Shown here: positions 43,590 through 51,568 of the stretch, one piece after another
Layout: each line of letters begins with the position of its first letter
Position numbering within the stretch: position 1 is the first letter of the stretch
From: Streptomyces avidinii
GTDB lineage: Bacteria; Actinomycetota; Actinomycetes; Streptomycetales; Streptomycetaceae
Reading direction: 5' to 3'
Length of the DNA stretch: 64,000 nt
Assembly: GCF_014650695.1 (NCBI RefSeq)
Contig: NZ_BMVL01000018.1
Span: 62,001 to 126,000, forward strand
Position numbers and translations under genes: made by a program
Notes under the pieces: generated by a model
Told to the model about the DNA's origin: nothing
What the model saw: the letters and a program-made list of their open reading frames with translations, nothing else
The model's database searches: none

Positions 43590-44027
43590 TCAGGGAGGGT
43601 CGGTGACCGTGACCCCTGCCATCAGCCGGTAGGGGTCCTCCGGGTCCCACTGCGCCACGTAGGCCACCAGCCAGTGGGCTCCGGCCCGCCACAGGTGCAC
43701 GTGGTCGGTGCTGTTGCCCATCTCCCCCCATGGCTGCGGTATCTCCTCCCCGTCGAACCCGCGGTCCCTCGGCGTCCGCAGCGAGAAGATCTGCGGCGCC
43801 CCCCACCGGTCGGTCGCGGCCTGGGCGAGCGCCCCGTACTCGGCACCGATCTGGTCGGCCGCCTCGATCCGACCCGATCCGTCGTCGTCCCAGAAGTCCT
43901 GTGTGCTGGCGAGCTGGACCAGGTGGAATCCCGGACCGCTGCTGTTTCCTCCGGTCCGGACCGGCTCGGACGGGAACTCCTTCGCCCGGAGCCGGTCGAT
44001 CGTGTCGAGGTGCTCTGCCGTGGTCAT
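43590..44027 (-). CDS. Conserved hypothetical protein
   Basis: 145 residues starting MTTAEHLDTIDRLRAKEFP. It is soluble, acidic and Trp-rich, with FHLVQLASTQDFWDDD and DHVHLWRAGAHWLVAYVAQWDPEDPYRL, no signal peptide or membrane segment, and no motif I recognise. Coding character (codon GC pattern) is good. Convergent with the VOC gene. Confidence 0.7.
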   Translation of the reverse strand: MTTAEHLDTIDRLRAKEFPSEPVRTGGNSSGPGFHLVQLASTQDFWDDDGSGRIEAADQIGAEYGALAQAATDRWGAPQIFSLRTPRDRGFDGEEIPQPWGEMGNSTDHVHLWRAGAHWLVAYVAQWDPEDPYRLMAGVTVTDPP

Positions 44028-44257
44028 ACCGTCAGTATCCCGAGGGCCACTGACAACTGGCCCGACGTCACGCGTCCCGCCGACGGAGGGTACGCGGGCG
44101 CAGTTCCTGCTCACGCCGTACGGCCGCGACTCCTCCGACAGCGCCATGAGTCTTGCTCCGTCGGCTCATTGGGGGGACCGCTGGCGCACCGTGCTGTGGC
44201 TGGAGGCGCGGATGGTCATCGCGGTCGGTGCGGTCGGTTCCTCCGTCGGACCGCCCC

Positions 44258-44663
44258 GCGATCGCGGTGCTGCGCGAGTCGGGGCCGCCGCCGTCGCAGT
44301 GGCCGACGCTCGCGGAGGCCGACCGGCTGCTGGAGTCGGCCCGGGCCTCCGGCTCCGCGGTGGGCGCACAACTGACGGGTGAGCCGGAGAAGTTGCCGGG
44401 CCCCGTCACCCGGGAGGGGTACCGGATCCTGCAGGAGTCGCAGGCGCAGGGGGCGGGAGCGGGCGGCCCTGACCGAGCGGGTGGAGGCGGTTCTGCGGCT
44501 GATGGCGCGGGGCCTCACCGACGTGGAAATCGCCGGCGAGCTGATCATCGACAGGGAGACGGTCACGTCCTGCGTCAGCGCCGTCCGGGGGAAGCAGGGG
44601 GCGCGGGACCGGACGCAGGCGGTGATCACGGCGTACGAGTCGGGGTTCGTCTTCCCCGCCTGA
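44258..44663 (+). pseudogene. Fused remnant of a two-component system (kinase fragment plus LuxR HTH)
   Basis: At 44258-44452 one frame reads LTGEPEKLPGPVTREGYRILQES, matching the region of NarL-partner histidine kinases just before the ATP-binding domain. Ten or so bases later, in another frame, 44463-44663 encodes LTERVEAVLRLMARGLTDVEIAGEL and DRTQAVITAYESG, the complete LuxR/NarL helix-turn-helix at a response regulator C terminus. The ATPase domain and receiver domain that should lie between are gone, so a deletion joined the two genes. The rest of the 44028-44763 gap shows no convincing gene. Confidence 0.65.
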
Positions 44664-44763
44664 GGGAAGGGTTGCTTCCGGCCGATGGGGGGCTGCTTCT
44701 CGCCGACTCGGCGGGTGGGCAGTACGATCCGGCTGACAAGCTCGCTAGCTGGGAGGACACACG

Positions 44764-45918
44764 TTGGGGCAGCTGACCGGCGGGGACCCCTCTCTGCTCC
44801 GGCGGATCAATTCCGCCGTGGTGCTGCGCGCACTGCGGACGGCCGGATCGCCGACCCTCACCGACCTCACACGGCTGACGGGGCTCTCCCGGCCGACCGT
44901 GGAGGGCGTGGTGGAGGGACTGATCGCGACCGGGCTCGTCGTCGAGGCGGACGCGGAGGAGGGCGCGCGGCGGCAGGGCCGCCCGGCCAGGCGCTTCCGC
45001 TTCCGCACCGAGGCGGGGCATCTGCTCGGCATCGAGATCGGCGCGCACCGGATCGCGGTGCTGCTGTCCGGGCTGGACGGCCGGGTCATCGGTGCCGGCA
45101 CCAAGGATGTCGCGGAGACGGCGTCCGCCGACGAGCGGCTGGAGCGGGTACGGGCGGCCGTCGCCGATCTGCTGCGCCGCGCCGGGGTGCCACGGGACTC
45201 CCTGCGGGCGGTCGGGGTCGGCAGCCCGGGCATCGTGGAGGCTGACGGCACGGTCCGCCTCGGTACCGCGCTGCCCGGCTGGACCGGGCTGCCGCTCGGG
45301 GAACGGCTGCGGCGCTCGTTCCGCTGCCCCGTCCAGGTGGAGAACGACGCCAATGCGGCGGCGGTCGCCGAGCACTGGAAGGGGGCCGCGCGGGACACCG
45401 GCGACATGGTGTTCGTGATGGCGGGGCTCAGCCCCGGCGCCGGCTCGCTGATCGGTGGCCGGCTGCACCGCGGCTTCGGCGGCGCGGCGGGCGAGATCGG
45501 CGCCCTGCACCTGCTGGGCCGCGAGGTCACGCCGGAGCGGCTGCTGTCGACCACCGGTGAGCCCCTGCATCCGTTGGACGAGCCCGCCGTCGCCGAGGTC
45601 TTCGCCATGGCCAAGCGGGGCGACGAGCGGGCGGTGGCCGCCGTGGAGCGGTTCCTGCAGCGGCTGGTGCACGATGTGGCGGCGCTGGTCCTGGCGATGG
45701 ATCCGGAGCTGGTGGTCGTCGGCGGCTGGGCGGCCGGCCTGGACGGGGTGCTGGAGCCGCTCCGCCAGGAGCTGGAGCGCTACTGCCTGCGCCCGCCGAG
45801 GGTGGCCCAGTCCATGCTCGGCGAGGCCGCCGTGGCGACCGGCGCCCTCCGGCTCGCGCTGGACCACGTCGAGGAGGAGCTCTTCGCGGTGGAGAAGACG
45901 GTCACCGCCCGCCGCTGA
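44764..45918 (+). CDS. ROK family transcriptional regulator
   Basis: 384 residues from a TTG with GGGAGG nine bases upstream. N-terminal winged helix (about 10-70, LTDLTRLTGLSRPTVEGVVEGL) followed by the ROK sugar-kinase-like domain with GIEIGAHRIAVLL, VENDANAAAVAEH and GGAAGEIGALH. The zinc motif CxCGxxGCxE of many ROK proteins is absent, so the fold may lack that metal or act without kinase activity. Probably a sugar-responsive repressor; no sugar genes adjoin it. Ends at a very long hairpin. Confidence 0.92.
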   Translation: MGQLTGGDPSLLRRINSAVVLRALRTAGSPTLTDLTRLTGLSRPTVEGVVEGLIATGLVVEADAEEGARRQGRPARRFRFRTEAGHLLGIEIGAHRIAVLLSGLDGRVIGAGTKDVAETASADERLERVRAAVADLLRRAGVPRDSLRAVGVGSPGIVEADGTVRLGTALPGWTGLPLGERLRRSFRCPVQVENDANAAAVAEHWKGAARDTGDMVFVMAGLSPGAGSLIGGRLHRGFGGAAGEIGALHLLGREVTPERLLSTTGEPLHPLDEPAVAEVFAMAKRGDERAVAAVERFLQRLVHDVAALVLAMDPELVVVGGWAAGLDGVLEPLRQELERYCLRPPRVAQSMLGEAAVATGALRLALDHVEEELFAVEKTVTARR

Positions 45919-45946
45919 CCCCGCCCCCGCGCGCCCGGCGTCCCGT

Positions 45947-46002
45947 ACGACGTGGAATGGCCCGGCCCCGGCAGTTGCCGGGGCCGGGCCATTCCACGTC
46001 GT
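45947..46002. terminator. 27-bp perfect hairpin between convergent ROK and GntR genes
   Basis: Positions 45947-45973 (starting ACGACGTGGAATGG) and 45976-46002 are perfect inverse copies around a two-base loop. At 27 bp it is far longer than a normal terminator, and its symmetric placement between two stop codons fits a bidirectional terminator. Confidence 0.85.
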
Positions 46003-46026
46003 TGCGCGCCGTTCCGTGCCGTGCGG

Positions 46027-46797
46027 TCAGGAGGCGACGCGCGGCTCGTGGGTGATCTCGACGTTGCCCGAGTCGCCGAAGGTGAGGCGGCAGGTGTCGG
46101 CGCGGTAGGTGGCCACCGAGACCGCCGCGGTGCCCGCGGCGGTGAAGTAGCGCGTGGTGACCAGCAGCACCGGGGCGCCGGGCAGGCGGTCCAGTTCCTT
46201 GGCGTCGTCGGCGCGGGCGGAGCCGAGCTCCACCGAGCGGTCCTGGCCGTCGAGCACCAGCCGCTGCAGCTCGCGCAGGACGGCGCGGGCGCGGGCCGGG
46301 CCGGCCGGGGCCTCGATGGCGGGCAGTCCCGGCACCGAGGCGGCCGGCACGTAGAGCAGTTCGGCGGCGACGGCCTGGCCGTGGGTGACCCGGGTCCGGC
46401 GCACCGTGTGCACCGGCTGGTCGGCGGCGAAGGCGCCACCGGTACCGAGGAGCTTGAGCACGGCGGGCGTCGGCAGGGTCTCGGCCGCGTCCAGCGGCTC
46501 CCAGCCGTCGACGCTCTCGCCGGGCCAGCTGTGCTGCGCGCTGCCGACGGCGACGCCGACGCGCGGCGGGGCGACGGTGGTGCCGACGCCGCGGCGACGC
46601 TGGAGGCGGCCTTCGAGTTCCAGCTGCTCCAGCGCCTGGCGCAGGGTCGCGCGGGCGACTCCGAAGCGGGCCGCGAGCTCACGCTCGTTGGGCAGCACCT
46701 CGCCGACGGCGAAGTCCTGGTCGAGCGCCTCGCTGAGGACGGTCTTGAGGTGCCAGTACTTCGGCTCCGGCGCCGTTTCGAGCTGCGTGGTCCCCAC
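46027..46797 (-). CDS. GntR family (UTRA-type) transcriptional regulator
   Basis: 256 residues from a GTG that follows AGGAGGAG by five bases; ATG 18 bases earlier lies upstream of that site and is less likely. N terminus has the winged helix with FAVGEVLPNERELAARFGVAR then ATLRQALEQLELEGRLQRRRG. The C-terminal UTRA domain (about 95-250) has PVHTVRRTRVTHGQAVA and is where sugar-phosphate effectors bind in HutC/DasR relatives. A TGGTC-N2-GACCA palindrome lies 113 bases upstream. Divergent from an alpha/beta hydrolase. Confidence 0.92.
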   Translation of the reverse strand: MGTTQLETAPEPKYWHLKTVLSEALDQDFAVGEVLPNERELAARFGVARATLRQALEQLELEGRLQRRRGVGTTVAPPRVGVAVGSAQHSWPGESVDGWEPLDAAETLPTPAVLKLLGTGGAFAADQPVHTVRRTRVTHGQAVAAELLYVPAASVPGLPAIEAPAGPARARAVLRELQRLVLDGQDRSVELGSARADDAKELDRLPGAPVLLVTTRYFTAAGTAAVSVATYRADTCRLTFGDSGNVEITHEPRVAS

Positions 46798-46909
46798 CCT
46801 GACTCCTCCTGCCATCGCTGCACTCGCCGTGTGTTTCAGCGGCAGTTCCGCGCCCTTGTTTATTAAAGGTTCCTGCACTATCCCTGCGACGATAGGACGG
46901 CATACCCCC

Positions 46910-46923
46910 TTGGTCAAGACCAA
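46910..46923. promoter_or_regulatory. GntR/HutC-type operator TTGGTCAAGACCAA
   Basis: TTGGTC (46910-46915) and GACCAA (46918-46923) are perfect inverse arms with a two-base spacer. TGGTC-N2-GACCA is the core of the DasR-responsive element and related HutC-subfamily operators (known). It lies between the gntR gene and the divergent hydrolase, so autoregulation and control of the hydrolase are both possible. The rest of the 286-base gap shows nothing else. Confidence 0.7.
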
Positions 46924-47083
46924 TGCTCGTACCTTTGCCGGGCAGAACGGGCATATGTATCAAGCCGTTCACGGGATGTTCTCGATGGCGCGGAAGGCTT
47001 GTAGTCAAGGGCTACCGGACGGTAATCATGGCGGTAGGCACTACTGACATCCTGTCTCGCACGCGCCAACGACGAGGAGCAGC

Positions 47084-47935
47084 ATGACCGCCACGGTCTC
47101 CTTCACGATCGATTCGCCGCTCGGCCCCCACACCGCGACCGTCGCCTACGAGCGCAAGGGCGCCGGCGAACCGCTCCTCCTGCTCCACGGCATCGGCCAT
47201 CACCTTCAGGCCTGGCACCCGGTGATCGACATCCTGGCCGCCGAGCACGACGTGATCGCCGTCGACCTGCCCGGCTTCGGCGCCTCGGAGCCCCTGCCCA
47301 AGGGCGTCCCGTACTCCCTCGGAACCGTGGCCCCGGCCCTCGGGGCGCTGTGCACCGCCCTCGGCGTCGAGCGCCCGCACGTCGCGGGCAATTCGCTCGG
47401 CGGCCTGCTCGCCCTCGAGATGGGCCGGAGCAACCTCGTCCGCTCGATCACCGCCCTGTCCCCCGCCGGTTTCTGGACCGAGGGCGAGCGCCGCTACGCG
47501 TTCGCCACGCTCCTCGCCATGCGCGCCGGCGCCAAGGCGCTCCCCCTCCCCGCCGTACGGCGGCTCTCGCGCACCGCCGCCGGCCGCGCCGCGCTCACCG
47601 GCACCATCTACGCCCGCCCGTCCCGCCGCCCGGCCGAGGCCGTCGTCGCCGAGACCCTCGCCCTGCGCGAGGCCACCGGCTTCGAGGACACGCTGGCCGC
47701 GGGTGGTTCCGTACGGTTCACCGACGACGTGCCCGGCCTGCCGGTCACCATCGCCTGGGGCACCCGCGACCGCCTGCTGCTGCGCCGCCAGGGCGTCCGC
47801 GCCAAGCACACCGTCCCCGGCGCCCGGCTGGTACGACTCCCGGGCTGCGGTCACGTCCCGATGAACGACGATCCGGCGCTCGTCTCCCGGGTGGTGCTGG
47901 ACACGGCCCGCAGCGCACGGCTCGCGGTCGCCTGA
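47084..47935 (+). CDS. Alpha/beta hydrolase
   Basis: 283 residues. Oxyanion region LLLLHGIGHHLQAW, nucleophile Ser104 in GNSLGG, Asp229 in WGTRDRL and His257 in GCGHVPMND make a complete triad. Epoxide hydrolase/lipase-like family, cytoplasmic, substrate unknown. It follows a GntR-type regulator on the other strand and may be controlled through its operator. Confidence 0.9.
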   Translation: MTATVSFTIDSPLGPHTATVAYERKGAGEPLLLLHGIGHHLQAWHPVIDILAAEHDVIAVDLPGFGASEPLPKGVPYSLGTVAPALGALCTALGVERPHVAGNSLGGLLALEMGRSNLVRSITALSPAGFWTEGERRYAFATLLAMRAGAKALPLPAVRRLSRTAAGRAALTGTIYARPSRRPAEAVVAETLALREATGFEDTLAAGGSVRFTDDVPGLPVTIAWGTRDRLLLRRQGVRAKHTVPGARLVRLPGCGHVPMNDDPALVSRVVLDTARSARLAVA

Positions 47936-47937
47936 AC

Positions 47938-47964
47938 GGCCGAACCGGCCGAACCGGCCGAACC
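47938..47964. repeat. Three tandem copies of a 9-base repeat
   Basis: GGCCGAACC occurs three times in direct tandem directly after the hydrolase stop codon. It may reflect slippage; no function is evident. Confidence 0.6.
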
Positions 47965-47999
47965 ACCCGGACAGATGAACGAATGAGCGGCTGACGGCT

Positions 48000-48021
48000 G
48001 TTCACCCGCGGTTCGCGTGGG
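48000..48021 (+). promoter_or_regulatory. PHO box upstream of phoD
   Basis: Two 11-base direct repeat units, GTTCACCCGCG (48000-48010) and GTTCGCGTGGG (48011-48021), match the streptomycete PHO box pattern GTTCACC-N4 in tandem. It lies about 70 bases upstream of phoD, so phosphate-starvation induction by PhoR-PhoP is expected. Confidence 0.75.
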
Positions 48022-48092
48022 AGACGCGGCCGGGCCGGTGTGCGACGGCACGCTGGTCCGACCCGTCCTCGCCGGCCCCAGGAGACGTACCG

Positions 48093-49661
48093 ATGGCATC
48101 GATCCCGCACACCCGACGGTCCCTCATCGGCGGATCCCTCGCCCTGTCCTCCGCGCTGATCGCCGCTCCGGCCCTCGCGGTCCCCGCCTTCGCCCGCTCC
48201 GGCCGGCCCAATGCGCTCTGGGGCGTCCAGTCCGGCGAGATCACCGCCCACTCGGCCACCGTGTGGACCCGTTCCGACCGCCTGGCACGGATGTACGTCG
48301 AGACCTCCCCGAGCGAGGCGTTCCGCTACGCCGTACGCCGCCACCGCGGCCCGCTCCTCGGCCCGTCGAGCGACTTCACCGGGACCACCGTCCTGCGCGA
48401 CCTGCCGCCCGGCCGGCAGATCCACTACCGGGTCGTCCTGACCGACCCCGACGACCCCCGCCGCAGTTCCTCGCCGGTCCACGGCACCTTCCGCACCACC
48501 CCCGTCTCCCGCCGCCACGACGTGCGCTTCCTGTGGTCCGGCGACCTGGCGGGCCAGGGCTGGGGCATCAACCCCGATCTCGGCGGCTACCGCGTCTTCG
48601 AGGAGATGCGGCTGCGCAACCCCGACTTCTTCCTCTTCAGCGGGGACACGATCTACGCCGACGGGCCGATCAACGCCACCGCCCCCCTCCGCGACGGCAC
48701 CGTCTGGCGCAATGTCACCACCGAGGAGAAGGCGAAGGTCGCCGAGACCCTCGCCGAGTTCCGCGGGAACTTCCGCTACAACCTGCTCGATCGCAGCCTG
48801 CTCGGCTTCAACGCCCAGGTTCCGGTCCTCGCCCAGTGGGACGACCACGAAGTGCGCAACAACTGGTTCCCCGGCCAGCTGATCGACGACCCCCGCTACA
48901 CCGTCAAGGAGGCCGACACCCTCGCCGCCCGCGCCCGCCAGGCCTTCGGGGAGTACTTCCCCGTCACCGACCTGCGCGGCGGCCGCGCCGAGGGCCGGAT
49001 GTACCGCGTGATGCGGTACGGCCCGCTGCTCGACGTCTTCGTGCTCGACATGCGCACCTACCGCAACGCCAATTCCCCCGGCACCCGGACCGAGGACCCC
49101 GTCGGCATCCTCGGCGCCGAGCAGCTGGCCTGGCTCAAGCGCGAGCTCTCCCGCTCCCGCGCGACCTGGAAGGTGATCGCCGCCGACATGCCGCTGGGCA
49201 TCGTCGTCCCCGACGGCGCCGCGAACTTCGAGGCCGTCGCCCAGGGGGACCCGGGCGCTCCGCTGGGCCGCGAGCTCCAGATCGCCGAGCTCCTGCGGCA
49301 CATCAAGCACCAGCGCATCACGGGCACCGTCTGGGTCACGGCCGACGTGCACTACACCGCCGCGAACCACTACGCGCCCGAGCGGGCGGCCTTCACCGAC
49401 TTCGCGCCGTTCTGGGAGTTCGTGTCCGGCCCGATCGGCGCCGGCGGCTTCCCGGCCGGGCGGCTCGACGCCACCTTCGGTCCGGAGACCGCCTACGTGC
49501 AGTCGGCCCCCTTCGCCAACATGTCGCCCTCGGAGAACCCCCCGTACTACGGCGAGGTCGACATCGACGGCGGGAGCGGGGAGCTCACCGTCCGGTTGCG
49601 CCGCCAGGGAGGGGACGTACTCTTCGCCCGGACCCTCCAGCCCGGACGCGTGGGCCAGTAG
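48093..49661 (+). CDS. phoD: Alkaline phosphatase D, Tat-exported
   Basis: 522 residues. The N terminus has a twin-arginine signal (TRRSLIGGS then a hydrophobic stretch to about residue 35). The body is the PhoD/PhoX-like metallophosphoesterase: FLWSGDLAGQG, FFLFSGDTIYADGP, LAQWDDHEVRNNW and VTADVHYTAAN carry the metal ligands. It hydrolyses phosphodiesters and phosphomonoesters outside the cell and binds Fe3+/Ca2+ in the family. A PHO box upstream fits phosphate control. Confidence 0.95.
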   Translation: MASIPHTRRSLIGGSLALSSALIAAPALAVPAFARSGRPNALWGVQSGEITAHSATVWTRSDRLARMYVETSPSEAFRYAVRRHRGPLLGPSSDFTGTTVLRDLPPGRQIHYRVVLTDPDDPRRSSSPVHGTFRTTPVSRRHDVRFLWSGDLAGQGWGINPDLGGYRVFEEMRLRNPDFFLFSGDTIYADGPINATAPLRDGTVWRNVTTEEKAKVAETLAEFRGNFRYNLLDRSLLGFNAQVPVLAQWDDHEVRNNWFPGQLIDDPRYTVKEADTLAARARQAFGEYFPVTDLRGGRAEGRMYRVMRYGPLLDVFVLDMRTYRNANSPGTRTEDPVGILGAEQLAWLKRELSRSRATWKVIAADMPLGIVVPDGAANFEAVAQGDPGAPLGRELQIAELLRHIKHQRITGTVWVTADVHYTAANHYAPERAAFTDFAPFWEFVSGPIGAGGFPAGRLDATFGPETAYVQSAPFANMSPSENPPYYGEVDIDGGSGELTVRLRRQGGDVLFARTLQPGRVGQ

Positions 49662-49806
49662 GGCCAGCAGGGCATGAAAGGCGGCTGACCTGCCCGCAAT
49701 CCGGAAATGGCCTGGAAAACTGGGTGAAATCGGCCAGATGGACACTTAACCAGTCGGTCACAGATCGTTCGTGATCACGCAACACCCCTGCGCCACAGTG
49801 GTGTGC

Positions 49807-51243
49807 ATGACTGACCGTAACCTCGCCCCCGCCCAGCGTCCCCACCGTCACCACTGGCGCCGCGACATCGTCGAACTCGCCGCACTGTTCTGCGCCGTCG
49901 CGGTCGCCGACGCCATCGCCAATCTCGTCGTGCACGGCCCGAGGGGCCCGATCATGCTGATCGCCTCGGCCGTCGCACTCCTGGTGACGGCGGCCTTCCA
50001 CACCTGGTGGGCACGGCGCCACAGCCATGCGCCGCCGCCGCAGAGCACGGCGCCCAGCGATCCGACGGCGTCGGCGCCCACCGCCTCCGGCACGAGCGCG
50101 ACCGCCAGCAGCACCGCGCTCTGGCGGATGCGCACGACCGTACGGGACGAACCGGGCTCCCTGGCCGCCCTCTGCACCGCCCTCGCCCGTAACAGTGTCG
50201 ACATCCTGACCCTTCAGACGCACCCGCTCCCCGAGGGCGGCACGGTCGACGAGTTTCTGCTGCGCGCCCCGCAGGAGCTGCCCTCCGCCGACCTCTCCCG
50301 GGCCATCTCCCGGGCCGGTGGCCACAGCACCTGGATCGAGCGCGCCGACGCCCACGACCTCGTCGACACCCCGACCCGGGTCCTGGGCCTGGCCACCCGC
50401 ACCGCCCTGGACGCCGCCGAGCTGCCCCTCGCCCTGCGCCAGCTGCTCGGCCGCTGCACGATCCACTCGATCCCGGCGACCACCCTCTCCGGCCGCCCCA
50501 ACGCCGGTGCGGACGCCCCGGTCGAGGGCGTCCTGGAGACCACGGTCATGCGGCTGCGCGACCCCTCCGGCGGCGCGATCACCGTGGAGCGGCCCTACCT
50601 CCCGTTCACCCCGACCGAGTTCGCCCGGGCCCGTGCCCTCGTCGAACTCGACGCCCGGCTCGGTCCCCGCGTGCCGCGCAGCCAGGACGTGCTGACCCTG
50701 CCCGAGGGCAACGAGATCACCGTGCGCCGCGCCGACGGCTCCGACCTGGCGGCGGCCCGCGCCATGCACGACCGCTGCTCGGATCGCACCCTGTCGCTGC
50801 GCTACCACGGGCCCGTCGCCGACGCCGACCGCTACCTCGGCCACCTGCTGAGCCCCCGCTTCGGCCGCACGCTCGCCGCGACCACCGCCTCCGGGAAGCT
50901 CGTGGCCCTCGGCCACCTGCTGTGGGACGGCGACGAGACCGAGGTCGCACTGCTCATCGAGGACGACTGGCAGCGCCGCGGCATCGGTTCCGAGCTGCTG
51001 CGCCGACTCATCTCGATGGCCGTCGAGGCCGGCTGCGACAGCGTGTACGCCGTCACCCAGGCCGCCAACACCGGCATGGTCGCCGCCATGCGCGGCCTCG
51101 GCCTCCCCCTCGACTACCAGATCGAGGAGGGCACCCTGGTGATCACGGCGCGGCTGGACGCGACCCCGGTCGGCTCCCGGCTGCCCTACGACCTACCCCG
51201 CGAGCTGCCGCACGAACAGCCGGCTCCCCGGCGCCACCGCTGA
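49807..51243 (+). CDS. Membrane-anchored ACT-GNAT fusion acetyltransferase
   Basis: 478 residues. Two hydrophobic helices near the N terminus (about 22-42 and 48-66), a Pro/Ser/Thr linker, an ACT domain (about 105-180, MRTTVRDEPGSLAALCTAL) and a C-terminal GNAT domain (about 300-450, EVALLIEDDWQRRGIGSELLRRL with the acetyl-CoA loop). ACT domains sense amino acids; amino-acid-regulated protein lysine acetyltransferases with ACT-GNAT layout are known in actinomycetes (family knowledge). The membrane anchor is an additional feature. The start is ATG at 49807; a small palindrome CGTGATCACG lies upstream at 49770-49779. Acceptor proteins unknown. Confidence 0.85.
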   Translation: MTDRNLAPAQRPHRHHWRRDIVELAALFCAVAVADAIANLVVHGPRGPIMLIASAVALLVTAAFHTWWARRHSHAPPPQSTAPSDPTASAPTASGTSATASSTALWRMRTTVRDEPGSLAALCTALARNSVDILTLQTHPLPEGGTVDEFLLRAPQELPSADLSRAISRAGGHSTWIERADAHDLVDTPTRVLGLATRTALDAAELPLALRQLLGRCTIHSIPATTLSGRPNAGADAPVEGVLETTVMRLRDPSGGAITVERPYLPFTPTEFARARALVELDARLGPRVPRSQDVLTLPEGNEITVRRADGSDLAAARAMHDRCSDRTLSLRYHGPVADADRYLGHLLSPRFGRTLAATTASGKLVALGHLLWDGDETEVALLIEDDWQRRGIGSELLRRLISMAVEAGCDSVYAVTQAANTGMVAAMRGLGLPLDYQIEEGTLVITARLDATPVGSRLPYDLPRELPHEQPAPRRHR

Positions 51244-51245
51244 GC

Positions 51246-51296
51246 GATCCTGCCCGGAGCCGGGACACTCCGCGGGTACCGGCTCCGGTCAGGATC
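51246..51296 (+). terminator. Long hairpin after the ACT-GNAT gene
   Basis: GATCCTG-C-CCGGAGCCGG (51246-51263) pairs with CCGGCTCCGG-T-CAGGATC (51279-51296), 17 of 18 positions. It starts right after the stop codon at 51243. The remaining 270 bases before the next gene show only short GGATCCC-type repeats. Confidence 0.75.
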
Positions 51297-51568
51297 CATC
51301 GGCACCCGGCCGGATCGCGGGGATCCCGGGCCCCCCGCCGAACCCCACGGGCCCCCGCGGGATCCCACCGGCTCCCACGGACGGCGGGATCCGGCCAAAC
51401 TCCGCGCGCCCACCCCCGCCGACTCCTCCGCCATGGGCATGAAGTCACTTGCGGGCAGGGCCGGTTGACCGATCTCCGCATGCGCCACCGCAGCCGCTCC
51501 GGCCCGCGTCAGCGGGCTGACGCCCATGGGTGATGACGGGAACGCATCCCACATACGAAGATGGCCGC

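Noticed and set aside
45947..46002. Phage or plasmid attachment site
   Set aside because: The palindrome lies between two intact chromosomal genes with no integrase or tRNA nearby; terminator is simpler.
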